Shown here: positions 16,237-24,610 of the stretch, piece by piece
Layout: every line of letters starts with the position of its first letter
How positions within the stretch are numbered: the first letter of the stretch is position 1
Assembly: GCA_900542045.1 (NCBI GenBank)
Contig: UQMI01000033.1
Location: 1 to 40,319, forward strand
DNA: 40,319 bases
DNA from: an uncultured Blautia sp.
GTDB taxonomy: Bacteria; Bacillota; Clostridia; Lachnospirales; Lachnospiraceae
Reading direction: 5' to 3'
Translations under genes and position numbers: made by a program
Notes under the pieces: model-generated
What the model was told of the DNA's origin: nothing
Database searches by the model: none
The model's input: only the letters and a program-made list of their open reading frames with translations

Positions 16237-17943
16237 ATGAAAGTCATTGATTTTAAGGATGCCAGCTGCCGGCATTGCTACAAATGTGTACGCAACTGCG
16301 CGGTCAAGGCCATATCCGTGCAGAATCAGCAGGCGCGCATCATTGAAGAAGCCTGTATTCACTGCGGCCACTGTCTGGAAGTCTGTCCCCAGAATGCCAA
16401 AACTTTTGCAAGCGACCTGGAGCGGATCCTCTCTTATCTGAAACGGGGGGAACAGACAGTGGTATCCGTGGCTCCCTCATTTCTGGGAGATCTTTCTGCA
16501 CCGGAGAAAGTGGCCGGAGCCCTGAAGAGGCTGGGTTTTTCCGCTGTGCGGGAGACGGCGGAAGGAGCGGCTTATGTTACAGAAGCTTATGGAAAACTGC
16601 TGCGGCAGGGAACGATGGGGAATATCATCAGTACCTGCTGCCCTGGAGTCAACGATCTGATTGAAAAGTATTATCCGGTTCTGGTGTCAGAAATGGCTCC
16701 CGTGGTATCGCCTGTGATTGCTCATGGAAGACTGATCAAGAAACTTTATGGTGAAGCTGCGAAAGTGGTGTTTCTGGGTCCCTGCATCGCTAAGAAACAA
16801 GAGGCGGAAGGAGATGAACGGGTCGCGGGAGCCGTGGACGCGATCCTGACGTTTGAGGAGCTGGAACAGTGGCTGAAGCGGGAGGGGATTTCTCTGGAAG
16901 ACTGTGAGGAGCAGCCCATGGACAATCCGGATCCCATGGTGAACCGCCTGTACCCCATCGGCGGCGGGATCTTGAGCAGTGTTCAGGCCCTGTGCCGGGA
17001 AAGCCGTTACCAGCATCTGGCGGTCAGCGGGGTTGCTTCCTGTATGGAGCTGCTGGAAGAGATGAAAAAGGGTAATTTGAAGGACTGCTTTCTGGAACTG
17101 AATCTCTGCGAAGGGGGATGCGTGAAGGGACCCGTGTCCGGCAGAGCCAGAGAAACTTATGCGCTGCCGGTCTCCCGGATACAAAGGAAGGTTGAACACA
17201 GAGAAAGTTATCAGGGAAAATGGGAAGAGATTCCCATGGCGAAACAGTTTGCAGACCGGTCCATTTTCCAGACAGAGCCATCGGAGGCGGAAATCGAAGA
17301 ACTGCTGCACGGGATCGGAAAATACAGTCCGGAAGATGAACTGAACTGCGGAGCCTGCGGCTATTCCACCTGCCGGGAAAAAGCAAGGGCGGTCTATGCG
17401 GGCAAGGCGGAGCTGGATATGTGTCTGCCTTATGCCATTACCCGGGCGGAATCCATGGCCAATGTAATGATTGATCAGACGCCCGACCTTTTGTTCCTCA
17501 TCGATGAAGACCTGGAGATCCTGGAGTGCAGTCATGCCGTGGAGCGGGCACTGGATCTTTCCCGGGCGGAGATCACGGGCCGGTATTTGTTCGAGTTTGT
17601 GGAAACAGAAGATGTGGAAAAAGCGATTGCGTCAAAGGAGAATATCATAAACCGGCAGACCAGGCTGGACTCTCTGCAGATGCATGTGATGGAGACTGTG
17701 GTACACATCCGGAATCCCCAGTCGCTGCTGGTGATGTACCGGGATATTACCCGGGAGAAGCAGGAGCAGGAGAAAAATCTGAAAATGAAGATGGATGCAG
17801 TGGAAATGGCACAGAAAGTCATTGACCGGCAGATGACAGTGGCCCAGGAGATTGCAGGGCTTCTGGGGGAGACTACCGCACAGACAAAAGTAACCCTGAC
17901 AAAGCTGCGGGATACGATCCTGGAAGAAAGCGCGGAGGACTGA
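16237..17943 (+). CDS. hydS: Group C sensory-type [FeFe]-hydrogenase with PAS domain (HydS/HsfB-like)
   Basis: 568 aa. Two N-terminal [4Fe-4S] motifs (C11/14/17/21 and C40/43/46/50) feed an H-cluster domain with L1 STCCPGVN (C134, C135), L2 GPCIAKKQE (C183) and L3 LCEGGCVKGP (C291, C295). An extra cluster motif CGACGYSTC follows (C371, C374, C379, with C396). A PAS domain lies about 412-520 and a helical tail ends the protein. There is no [2Fe-2S] domain. This order is that of the group C hydrogenases proposed to sense H2 or redox state. The next gene, a PP2C phosphatase, starts 1 base after the stop, so the two are translationally coupled. Role as a sensor is known for the family only as a proposal. 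Confidence 0.9.
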   Translation: MKVIDFKDASCRHCYKCVRNCAVKAISVQNQQARIIEEACIHCGHCLEVCPQNAKTFASDLERILSYLKRGEQTVVSVAPSFLGDLSAPEKVAGALKRLGFSAVRETAEGAAYVTEAYGKLLRQGTMGNIISTCCPGVNDLIEKYYPVLVSEMAPVVSPVIAHGRLIKKLYGEAAKVVFLGPCIAKKQEAEGDERVAGAVDAILTFEELEQWLKREGISLEDCEEQPMDNPDPMVNRLYPIGGGILSSVQALCRESRYQHLAVSGVASCMELLEEMKKGNLKDCFLELNLCEGGCVKGPVSGRARETYALPVSRIQRKVEHRESYQGKWEEIPMAKQFADRSIFQTEPSEAEIEELLHGIGKYSPEDELNCGACGYSTCREKARAVYAGKAELDMCLPYAITRAESMANVMIDQTPDLLFLIDEDLEILECSHAVERALDLSRAEITGRYLFEFVETEDVEKAIASKENIINRQTRLDSLQMHVMETVVHIRNPQSLLVMYRDITREKQEQEKNLKMKMDAVEMAQKVIDRQMTVAQEIAGLLGETTAQTKVTLTKLRDTILEESAED

Positions 17944-17944
17944 T

Positions 17945-19117
17945 ATGAGCTATACAGTGGATATATCCTGGAAAAGTCTGAACAAATATAAGGAAGAACT
18001 CTGCGGGGATAAGGTAGAAGTGCTGGATACGGAAGACTCCCGGATCCTGATCCTGGCTGACGGAATGGGCAGCGGTGTAAAGGCCAATATTCTGGCAACG
18101 CTGACTTCCCGTATCCTGGGGGAGATGCTCCGGGAGGGGGCACGGCTGGCAGACTGTGTGGAGACAGTGGCCCGGACGCTTCCGGTGTGTCAGGAGCGAA
18201 AGGTGGCGTATGCCACATTTACGATCCTGCAGATCCACAGAGACGGCAATGTTTTTCTGGCGGAATATGAGAATCCTGCCTGCATGTTTATTCGAAAGGG
18301 AAAGCTGGAGAGAATCCCGTTCCGGGAACGGATCATCGGAGAGAAGAAGATACGGGAAGCGCAGTTTCCGGCAATGCCCGATGACTGCTTTGTGGTGGTC
18401 AGCGACGGTGTGATCTACGCAGGCGCCGGCAGTCTTCTGAATTATGGCTGGACATGGGAAGCGGCGTCGGAATATGCGCTGAAATGTGCCGGAGAATCTC
18501 TGGCAGCATCACGATTGGCATCCCGTCTGGCAGATGCCTGCAGCGATCTTTATGAGCAGCGTCCCGGGGATGATACCACAGTAGCTGTGGCCCGTGTCCG
18601 GAAGGCCCAGTTTGTAAACATTTTGACAGGGCCGCCGGCAGATTCGCGGAAAGATTCTGATATGGTGCATACTTTCATGGAACAGGAGGGGAAAAAGATC
18701 ATTGCGGGAGGCGCTACGGCAGAGATGGCTGCCAGGATTCTGGGCAGAAAGATCCGGACAGAGACGTCTTCGCTGAATCGGAAGATTCCTCCTGCATCTG
18801 TGATGGAAGGGGCAGATCTGATCACGGAAGGGGCGCTGACTTTATCGGCAGTGCGAAAGCTGCTGCAAAAATATGAACAGGGAGAATTCGATACAGACTT
18901 TTTCCGGGAACTGGATCAGCCGCTGGCGTCTTCCAGACTGGCCAGGATCCTGCTGGAAGAATGCACCCATCTGCAGCTGTACGTGGGAACGGCGGTGAAC
19001 ACGGCCCATGAGAATCAGGATCTTCCTTTTGAAATCAGCACCAGAAAAATCCTGGTGCTGCAGCTGCAGGAACTGATGGAGAAAATGGGCAGATCCGTGC
19101 GGATTTTTTATTATTGA
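17945..19117 (+). CDS. SpoIIE/PP2C-family serine phosphatase coupled to HydS
   Basis: 390 aa, soluble. PP2C metal-binding motifs are ADGMGSG at 38-44, SDGV at 153-156 and GDDTT at 208-212, all intact. The N-terminal two-thirds are the SpoIIE-like phosphatase. The remaining ~170 residues form an extra domain I cannot assign. It probably dephosphorylates a phosphoprotein (anti-anti-sigma-like or Ser/Thr kinase target) in response to HydS; the target is not visible here. Starts 1 base after hydS, with the ribosome site inside the end of that gene (GCGGAGGACTGAT). Confidence 0.85.
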   Translation: MSYTVDISWKSLNKYKEELCGDKVEVLDTEDSRILILADGMGSGVKANILATLTSRILGEMLREGARLADCVETVARTLPVCQERKVAYATFTILQIHRDGNVFLAEYENPACMFIRKGKLERIPFRERIIGEKKIREAQFPAMPDDCFVVVSDGVIYAGAGSLLNYGWTWEAASEYALKCAGESLAASRLASRLADACSDLYEQRPGDDTTVAVARVRKAQFVNILTGPPADSRKDSDMVHTFMEQEGKKIIAGGATAEMAARILGRKIRTETSSLNRKIPPASVMEGADLITEGALTLSAVRKLLQKYEQGEFDTDFFRELDQPLASSRLARILLEECTHLQLYVGTAVNTAHENQDLPFEISTRKILVLQLQELMEKMGRSVRIFYY

Positions 19118-19199
19118 GCGGAACCGAAGGAATTTTTTCACCGGGTGTATATTTCCCGGATAGAAACTGTTTTTTTCTGGAGATTATTTTCTTAGATTG

Positions 19200-19208
19200 T
19201 GGTATACT
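19200..19208 (+). promoter_or_regulatory. Extended -10 promoter of the PHP gene
   Basis: TGGTATACT (TGN plus TATACT) 33 bases before the ATG at 19242. No good -35 box is visible, which is acceptable for an extended -10 site. It suggests the PHP gene can be transcribed apart from hydS and the phosphatase gene. Confidence 0.5.
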
Positions 19209-19241
19209 GTTTTTAGGAAGATCAAAAACAAAGGAGATACT

Positions 19242-20150
19242 ATGCGTTATGATATGCATTGCCATACCAAGGAAGGATCTCTGGATGCCAAGGTTCCGGT
19301 GGCGGAGTATGCCAGACTGCTGCAGAAGCGGGGATTTACCGGCATGCTGGTCACGGATCACAACAGTTATAAGGGATACCGCGCCTGGTGTAAGGCAAAA
19401 AAAGAACTGAAAAGAAAAAATGATCCTCTGGCAGATTTTGTGGTGTTAAAAGGAATCGAGTATGATACGCTGGATGCCGGGCATATTCTGGTGATCATGC
19501 CAAAGGGACTCCGGCTGCGGATCCTGGAGGTGCGGGGACTTCCGGTGCAGAATCTGATCAAGATCGTACATCAGTACGGAGGAATTCTGGGACCGGCACA
19601 TCCTTACGGGGCCAAGTTTTTAAGCACCATGTTTTCCAAAAAGCTGGCGAGAACGCCCAATCTGATCCATGATTTTGATTTTATCGAGGCTTTTAATTCC
19701 TGTGAAAAAAAGGAATCCAATAAAAATGCCAGAGCATTGACCAATGCCTACAGGAAGCCGGGGTTTGGAGGCTCGGATTCTCATAAGGCCATGTATGTGG
19801 GTACTGCGTATACGGATATCAATTATCCGATCCGAAACAACAATGACCTGATTTTTGCGGTGAAGAATGGTTATGTTCTGGGCTGCGGCGGTGAAGAACG
19901 AGAAGAGGTGCGCCAGGGAAAGCTCTGGAAGCTGGTACCGATCGCTACGTCCTGGAAGGTGTATAACCGGGGACTGGCGATCCTGAAAGCCAAGACCAGA
20001 AAGACACAGCTTCAGTTTCTGAGGGACATGGAGTCCATTCGGAAGACCCTTATGGCAGGAAAAAAAGAAAATCAGCAGCAGACAGAACAGGAGACAATCT
20101 CTGAAGAAGAGAACGTCATACAGAAAGAAACCCCTGCGGACACAGAATAA
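19242..20150 (+). CDS. PHP-domain metal-dependent phosphoesterase
   Basis: 302 aa from ATG 19242 (AAAGGAG upstream). PHP metal-site motifs: DMHCH (His6, His8), VTDHNS, KGIEYDT, GPAHPYG and GGSDSHK. The first 220 residues are the catalytic domain. The C-terminal ~80 residues are basic, then acidic and glutamine-rich, and probably disordered. Members hydrolyse phosphate esters (histidinol phosphate, nucleotides, DNA ends); the substrate here is unknown. Its position between hydS/phosphatase and a group B hydrogenase suggests a part in the same regulatory set, but it has its own promoter. Confidence 0.83.
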   Translation: MRYDMHCHTKEGSLDAKVPVAEYARLLQKRGFTGMLVTDHNSYKGYRAWCKAKKELKRKNDPLADFVVLKGIEYDTLDAGHILVIMPKGLRLRILEVRGLPVQNLIKIVHQYGGILGPAHPYGAKFLSTMFSKKLARTPNLIHDFDFIEAFNSCEKKESNKNARALTNAYRKPGFGGSDSHKAMYVGTAYTDINYPIRNNNDLIFAVKNGYVLGCGGEEREEVRQGKLWKLVPIATSWKVYNRGLAILKAKTRKTQLQFLRDMESIRKTLMAGKKENQQQTEQETISEEENVIQKETPADTE

Positions 20151-20176
20151 TGTGCCGCCGGGGTTTCTTTCTGTAT
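20118..20176 (+). terminator. Bidirectional terminator between PHP gene and group B hydrogenase
   Basis: A perfect 17-bp inverted repeat (20118-20134 with 20160-20176) with an inner stem GCGG/CCGC and CACA/TGTG. It has GAAAGAAACCCC on one side and GGGGTTTCTTTC on the other, so T-rich tails occur in both directions. It overlaps the stop codon of the PHP gene. It serves two convergent genes. Confidence 0.9.
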
Positions 20177-20251
20177 GACAGGAAAACAGTGTGTTCCGGT
20201 CTGGTCCTCCTGTATGGGAAGTCTGGATATCTGATTCATCTGTCTTCTGCA

Positions 20252-21757
20252 TTAATCCAGCTGGATATCTTCCAGGGACTTGTCAGGGATTCGTTTGGAA
20301 GAAGAGGAAACGAACTTTTTGAGTTCTTTTGCAGTTTCCTTGACCGGATAGTTGGTTCCGGCTCCTCCCATGCAGCCGCCGGGGCAGGCCATGCCTTCAA
20401 TCAGGCAGCCATTCATTTTGCCGGCTTTGGCCAGAGTAAGCACTTTTTTGCAGTCAGTCAGTGTCTCGGCATGTTCAATGTGTACCGGTACATCCGGATA
20501 GTATTCTTTCAGACAGGCATCGATGGCTCCTGCCACGCCGCCGGCAACCGCATATCCTCGGCCGGCTCCGGTGGCATCGTGCATGGAAGAAGAGCCCTCC
20601 ATGGCCTCCACATGGATTTCTTTGGCGTCGAACATACCATTCAGTTCTTCGAAAGTAATTACGAAGTCCACATCGCTGCGCACGGTCCGTCGGGATGCTT
20701 CCAGCTTTTTGGACGCACAGGGCCCGATGAAGACAACCTTTGCGTTGGGATGTTTTTTCTTAATGCTTCTTGCGGTAGCCACCATGGGAGTCAGTTCCTG
20801 TGAAATCTTGTCGATGGTGTCCGGGAAATATTTTTTTGCGAGCATGGACCAGGACGGACAGCAGGACGTAAGAAGGAACGGCAGCTCCCCGGTGTGAACT
20901 TTCTGTGCGTAATGATGCGCTTCGGAAATGGCGCCGATGTCGGCTCCCATAGCTACTTCATATACTTCGGAAAAGCCCAGTTTGAGCAGCGCAGCTTTAA
21001 ATTTCCGCGGTGTGACTTCGGAGCCGAACTGTCCGATGAAAGCTGGAGCTACCTCGGCGATGATCTCAATTCCCTCATTCAGCGCATGGCAGAGCTGAAA
21101 GATCTGGGATTTGTCAGAAATGGCGCCGAAAGGACAGCTGACCATACACATTCCGCAGGACACACATTTGTCTTCGATGATCGTGGCGCGTCCCTGCTGG
21201 TCGCTGGTGATGGCTTTCACACCGCAGGCTCTTTCACAGGGACGTTCCTTTTTGGCGATGGCATCGTAAGGGCATACAGCTTTGCATTTGCCGCATTTGA
21301 TGCATTTGCTCTGATCGATCTTGGAAAAACCGTTTTCCATGGAAATGGCTCCCTTGGGACAAACCAGCATGCATGGATGTGCTACACAGCCCTTGCACAT
21401 ATTGCTGACTTCGTATTTGTTCGGCGCGCAGGCCGCACAGGCAGAAGGGATTACCTGCATCAGAGGCGGTTCATAATATTTTTCATCAATGTTGCTGGCT
21501 TCAATGCCGGCAGTCAGATGGACCGCTTTGTTTTCCGGACGCAGCGACATACCCATGGCCAGCCGCACGCGTTCACTTGCTACGGCGCGTTCCCGGTAAA
21601 TACTTTCTCTGTATTTTGGGGTTTCCTCTACAATCCGGTAAGGAATGGCTTCGATATCCTGGTTCAGGCTTTCTGCGCTTGAGTGAAACCCGACTTTGGC
21701 AACTTCTGTAAATATTTTTTTCCTGATCTGTCTAACAGGAGTGTCAAGACTACGCAT
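20252..21757 (-). CDS. Group B monomeric [FeFe]-hydrogenase
   Basis: 501 aa on the - strand. The N-terminal ~100 residues are a family-specific helical part without [2Fe-2S] domain. A cysteine-rich region follows: C107/C110, C121/C124/C129/C133, C152/C155/C158/C162, C174/C178 and C198/C201/C204/C208, several [4Fe-4S] clusters. H-cluster motifs are L1 LTSCCPSW (C299, C300), L2 GPCASKKLEA and L3 MACPGGCMGGAG. The GGAG ending of L3 is typical of group B. Partner and direction of catalysis are unresolved for this group; a ferredoxin-linked role is likely. Ribosome site AAGGAGAGA precedes the ATG on the - strand. Divergent from the second hydCBA set. Confidence 0.9.
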   Translation of the reverse strand: MRSLDTPVRQIRKKIFTEVAKVGFHSSAESLNQDIEAIPYRIVEETPKYRESIYRERAVASERVRLAMGMSLRPENKAVHLTAGIEASNIDEKYYEPPLMQVIPSACAACAPNKYEVSNMCKGCVAHPCMLVCPKGAISMENGFSKIDQSKCIKCGKCKAVCPYDAIAKKERPCERACGVKAITSDQQGRATIIEDKCVSCGMCMVSCPFGAISDKSQIFQLCHALNEGIEIIAEVAPAFIGQFGSEVTPRKFKAALLKLGFSEVYEVAMGADIGAISEAHHYAQKVHTGELPFLLTSCCPSWSMLAKKYFPDTIDKISQELTPMVATARSIKKKHPNAKVVFIGPCASKKLEASRRTVRSDVDFVITFEELNGMFDAKEIHVEAMEGSSSMHDATGAGRGYAVAGGVAGAIDACLKEYYPDVPVHIEHAETLTDCKKVLTLAKAGKMNGCLIEGMACPGGCMGGAGTNYPVKETAKELKKFVSSSSKRIPDKSLEDIQLD

Positions 21758-21831
21758 ATTTATCTCTCCTTATTGATCTGCAATGGACAGAAACCGTCAG
21801 AGGACACATGAGTTGGTCTTCTGACGCTTTT

Positions 21832-21860
21832 ATGATAGCGAAAATGCGATGCAAAATCAA
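21832..21860 (-). promoter_or_regulatory. Promoter of the group B hydrogenase
   Basis: On the - strand, TTGATT (+ strand 21855-21860), a 17-base spacer, and TATCAT (+ strand 21832-21837), about 75 bases before the start codon. The -35 box overlaps a long inverted repeat. Confidence 0.65.
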
Positions 21861-21899
21861 TGGGGTTTTATGTATTTTACGGCATACATAAAATTGATT
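21855..21899. promoter_or_regulatory. Operator-like inverted repeat in the divergent hydrogenase promoter region
   Basis: Nested perfect arms: AATCAA (21855-21860) with TTGATT (21894-21899), and TTTTATGTAT (21866-21875) with ATACATAAAA (21884-21893), around TTTACGGC. It overlaps the -35 of the group B hydrogenase, as a repressor or activator site would. The regulator is unknown. A second short repeat, GTATTTT-ATGA-AAAATAC, follows at 21906-21923. Confidence 0.55.
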
Positions 21900-22037
21900 C
21901 TTTTCGTATTTTATGAAAAATACCTTTGAAAACGTGAAAATGTTAACGGGATTGTCTTTTTTTCTGAATAATTATTCGAAGACTCGGGTGAATGCTGTTT
22001 TTTTTCTTCAATTTCTTGCGAAACTATTCAAAAGCGG

Positions 22038-22066
22038 TTGTGAAAAATAATCATTTATTGTATAAT
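22038..22066 (+). promoter_or_regulatory. Promoter of the second hydCBA set
   Basis: TTGTGA at 22038-22043, a 17-base spacer, and a consensus TATAAT at 22061-22066. Predicted start near 22073, leaving a leader of about 170 bases. Confidence 0.8.
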
Positions 22067-22072
22067 TGAACG

Positions 22073-22245
22073 TGCAAATATATGCGAATCGTACAAAAAT
22101 AGTACGATTATCAAAATTTGGGATATTTACATCTAGGGAGACGGGTATCCCAAATTTTAGCGTCAGTAGAGATAGGACACTACAATCCGGAAATGCGATT
22201 GTACACTGACTCTGGGTTTCAAAATAAAATCAAGGAGGGAAAAGA
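22073..22245 (+). promoter_or_regulatory. Structured 5' leader of the second hydCBA set, unknown class
   Basis: Three inverted repeats follow each other. (1) AATCGTAC 22087-22094 with GTACGATT 22102-22109 (7-base spacer). (2) AAAATTTGGGATA 22113-22125 with TATCCCAAATTTT 22146-22158 (20-base loop TTTACATCTAGGGAGACGGG). (3) GTCAGT 22162-22167 with ACTGAC 22205-22210, enclosing TACAATC 22181-22187 with GATTGTA 22197-22203. The last ends about 20 bases before AAGGAGGG, the ribosome site of hydC. I do not recognise a known riboswitch consensus. The first repeat could instead be a protein operator. No T-run terminator is visible. Confidence 0.55.
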
Positions 22246-22725
22246 ATGTTAGACCAGTCTTACTATGACAAAGCGGATGAGATCATTGAGGTATACGGCA
22301 GAAAAAGCTCCTCGCTCATCCCCATTATGCAGGATATTCAGGCAGAATATCGTTACCTGCCGGGAGAACTGCTGATGTATGTGGCCAAAGAAATAGGAGT
22401 TAAGGAGGCCAAAGCATTCAGTGTAGCAACATTTTACGAAAATTTTTCGTTTGAACCCAAAGGCAAATATATTATTAAAGTATGTGATGGCACAGCCTGT
22501 CATGTCCGCAAATCCATTCCTGTGAAAGAAGCCATGATGAAAGAACTTGGCCTGACCCACAAGAAGCATACGACGGATGATATGCTGTTTACTGTGGAAA
22601 CAGTTTCCTGCCTGGGCGCCTGCGGACTTGCGCCTACCTTGACTGTAAACGATGAGGTGCATCCGAAGATGACACCGGAGAAGGCTGTGGAATTACTAAA
22701 TGAATTGAGAGGTGAGAGCGAATGA
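22246..22725 (+). CDS. hydC: NuoE-like [2Fe-2S] subunit HydC of [FeFe]-hydrogenase, set 2
   Basis: 159 aa, thioredoxin-fold [2Fe-2S] protein with C80, C85, C122 and C126 (CX4CX36CX3C). AAGGAGGG lies before the ATG. The stop overlaps the start of hydB by ATGA, so translation is coupled, unlike the 18-base gap in set 1. Sequence is clearly diverged from the HydC of set 1, so the two sets are not recent duplicates. Confidence 0.92.
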   Translation: MLDQSYYDKADEIIEVYGRKSSSLIPIMQDIQAEYRYLPGELLMYVAKEIGVKEAKAFSVATFYENFSFEPKGKYIIKVCDGTACHVRKSIPVKEAMMKELGLTHKKHTTDDMLFTVETVSCLGACGLAPTLTVNDEVHPKMTPEKAVELLNELRGESE

Positions 22726-24596
22726 GCATAACGTGTAGAGATGATTTGATAAAATGCAGGGACGAAGTCCGGAAAGAAATAGATGCCTATACCTGTCGTG
22801 TGCTGATCTGCTGCGGTACTGGTTGTATGGCTTCCGGTGCGCAGAAGGTTTATGATGAAATGGTCAGTCTCTGTGCAGACATGGAAGGTGTTCAGATAGA
22901 AATGCAGAAGGACCTGCCTCATCTCGGTGTAGTGAAGACCGGATGCCAGGGCCTTTGTGAACTGGGACCGCTGATGCGGATTGAGCCTTATAATTATCAG
23001 TATGTGAAAGTACAGGTAGAAGATTGCCGGGAGATCGTAGACCGCACCGTATTGCGGGGACAGCCGGTGGAGCGTCTGTTCTACAAAACAAAAGAAGGCA
23101 GTGTCTGTCAGAAGCCGGAGGATATTCCATTTATCGGCAAGCAGACACGGATCGTTCTGGAAAACTGCGGAAAGATCGATGCGGAATCTATTCAGGAATA
23201 CATTGGAGTAGGCGGATACAGTGCTCTGTCCAAAGCACTTTTGACCATGACTCCCGAAGAAGTGATCGCAGAAGTAGACAAATCCGGACTGCGCGGCAGA
23301 GGCGGTGCCGGATATCCTGCCGGAAAAAAATGGAAGCAGGTAGCCGGCCAGCCAGAAAAAGTACGTTATGTGGTATGTAACGGAGATGAGGGTGACCCGG
23401 GCGCATTTATGGATGGATCCGTTATGGAAGGGGATCCTTATAAGATGATTGAAGGTATGACGATCGCTGCTTACGCAGTGGGGTCAGAAGAAGGATATAT
23501 TTATGTTCGTGCAGAGTATCCTCTTTCCGTAAAAAGACTGAAAATGGCTATTGCCCAGGCAGAAGAATATGGCCTTTTGGGTGATCATATTCTGGGAACG
23601 GATTTTAATTTCCATTTACATATTAACAGAGGAGCGGGAGCTTTTGTATGCGGCGAGGGCAGTGCGCTGACTGCGTCCATCGAAGGCAATCGCGGTATGC
23701 CGCGTGTAAAACCGCCCAGAACAGTTGAAAAAGGTCTGTGGGAAAAGCCAACGGTTTTGAATAATGTAGAAACTTTTGCCAATGTACCGAAGATCATCCT
23801 GGAAGGCGCTGACTGGTTCCGTACCATCGGCACAGAGAAGAGCCCGGGAACCAAGACGTTCTCCCTGACCGGTTCCATCGAGAACACAGGTCTTGTGGAA
23901 GTGCCAATGGGTACTACCCTGCGGGAGATCATTTACGATATCGGCGGAGGCCTGAAAAGCGGCGCTGCTTTCAAGGGAGTACAGATTGGCGGACCTTCCG
24001 GCGGATGTCTGGTAGAAGAGCATCTGGACCAGCCGCTGGACTTTGATTCCGTAAAGAAGTTTGATGCGATTATGGGATCCGGCGGACTGGTAGTAATGGA
24101 TGAGAATACCTGTATGGTGGAAGTCGCCCGCTTCTTTATGAGCTTTACTCAGAGGGAATCCTGCGGCAAATGTGTGCCATGCCGTGAAGGAACCAAGCGC
24201 ATGCTGGAAATTTTGGAGAAAATTGTAGCAGGAAAAGGCGAAATGGAAGATCTGGATCGCCTGGAAGAACTGGCAACCATGGTTAAGAGCATGGCGCTGT
24301 GCGGTCTGGGCAAGAGTGCGCCGCTTCCCGTTATCAGTACCCTGAAGCGCTTCCGTGATGAGTACGAAGAACATATCCAGCAGAAAAAATGCCGTTCTAA
24401 GGTTTGTACTGCACTGCGTCAATTCCACATCAATGAAGAATACTGTATCGGATGCGGAAAATGTGCGAAAAATTGTCCTGCCGGGGCTATTACCGGAAGG
24501 ATCAAGCATCCTTACAAGATCAACAATGACCTGTGTATTAAGTGCGGCGCCTGCAAGGATAACTGTAACTTTAATGCCATTTACGTGGAAGCATAG
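22722..24596 (+). CDS. hydB: NuoF-like diaphorase subunit HydB of [FeFe]-hydrogenase, set 2
   Basis: 624 aa with the same plan as the HydB of set 1. The N-terminal [2Fe-2S] domain has C30 and C35 in ICCGTGC, then KTGCQGLC. The NuoF core has GLRGRGGAGYPAGKKW and ESCGKCVPCREGTKR. The C-terminal ferredoxin domain has CIGCGKCAKNC and CIKCGACKDNC. Binds FMN and NAD(H) and passes electrons between NAD, ferredoxin and HydA. Start overlaps hydC by 4 bases. Confidence 0.95.
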   Translation: MSITCRDDLIKCRDEVRKEIDAYTCRVLICCGTGCMASGAQKVYDEMVSLCADMEGVQIEMQKDLPHLGVVKTGCQGLCELGPLMRIEPYNYQYVKVQVEDCREIVDRTVLRGQPVERLFYKTKEGSVCQKPEDIPFIGKQTRIVLENCGKIDAESIQEYIGVGGYSALSKALLTMTPEEVIAEVDKSGLRGRGGAGYPAGKKWKQVAGQPEKVRYVVCNGDEGDPGAFMDGSVMEGDPYKMIEGMTIAAYAVGSEEGYIYVRAEYPLSVKRLKMAIAQAEEYGLLGDHILGTDFNFHLHINRGAGAFVCGEGSALTASIEGNRGMPRVKPPRTVEKGLWEKPTVLNNVETFANVPKIILEGADWFRTIGTEKSPGTKTFSLTGSIENTGLVEVPMGTTLREIIYDIGGGLKSGAAFKGVQIGGPSGGCLVEEHLDQPLDFDSVKKFDAIMGSGGLVVMDENTCMVEVARFFMSFTQRESCGKCVPCREGTKRMLEILEKIVAGKGEMEDLDRLEELATMVKSMALCGLGKSAPLPVISTLKRFRDEYEEHIQQKKCRSKVCTALRQFHINEEYCIGCGKCAKNCPAGAITGRIKHPYKINNDLCIKCGACKDNCNFNAIYVEA

Positions 24597-24610
24597 AAAG
24601 GGGATTCATT

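Noticed and set aside
14754..16247. 497-codon open frame on the - strand
   Set aside because: Antisense to hydA of set 1; no ribosome site or recognisable motif.
20894..21682. 262-codon open frame on the + strand
   Set aside because: Antisense to the group B hydrogenase gene, which carries all cluster motifs.
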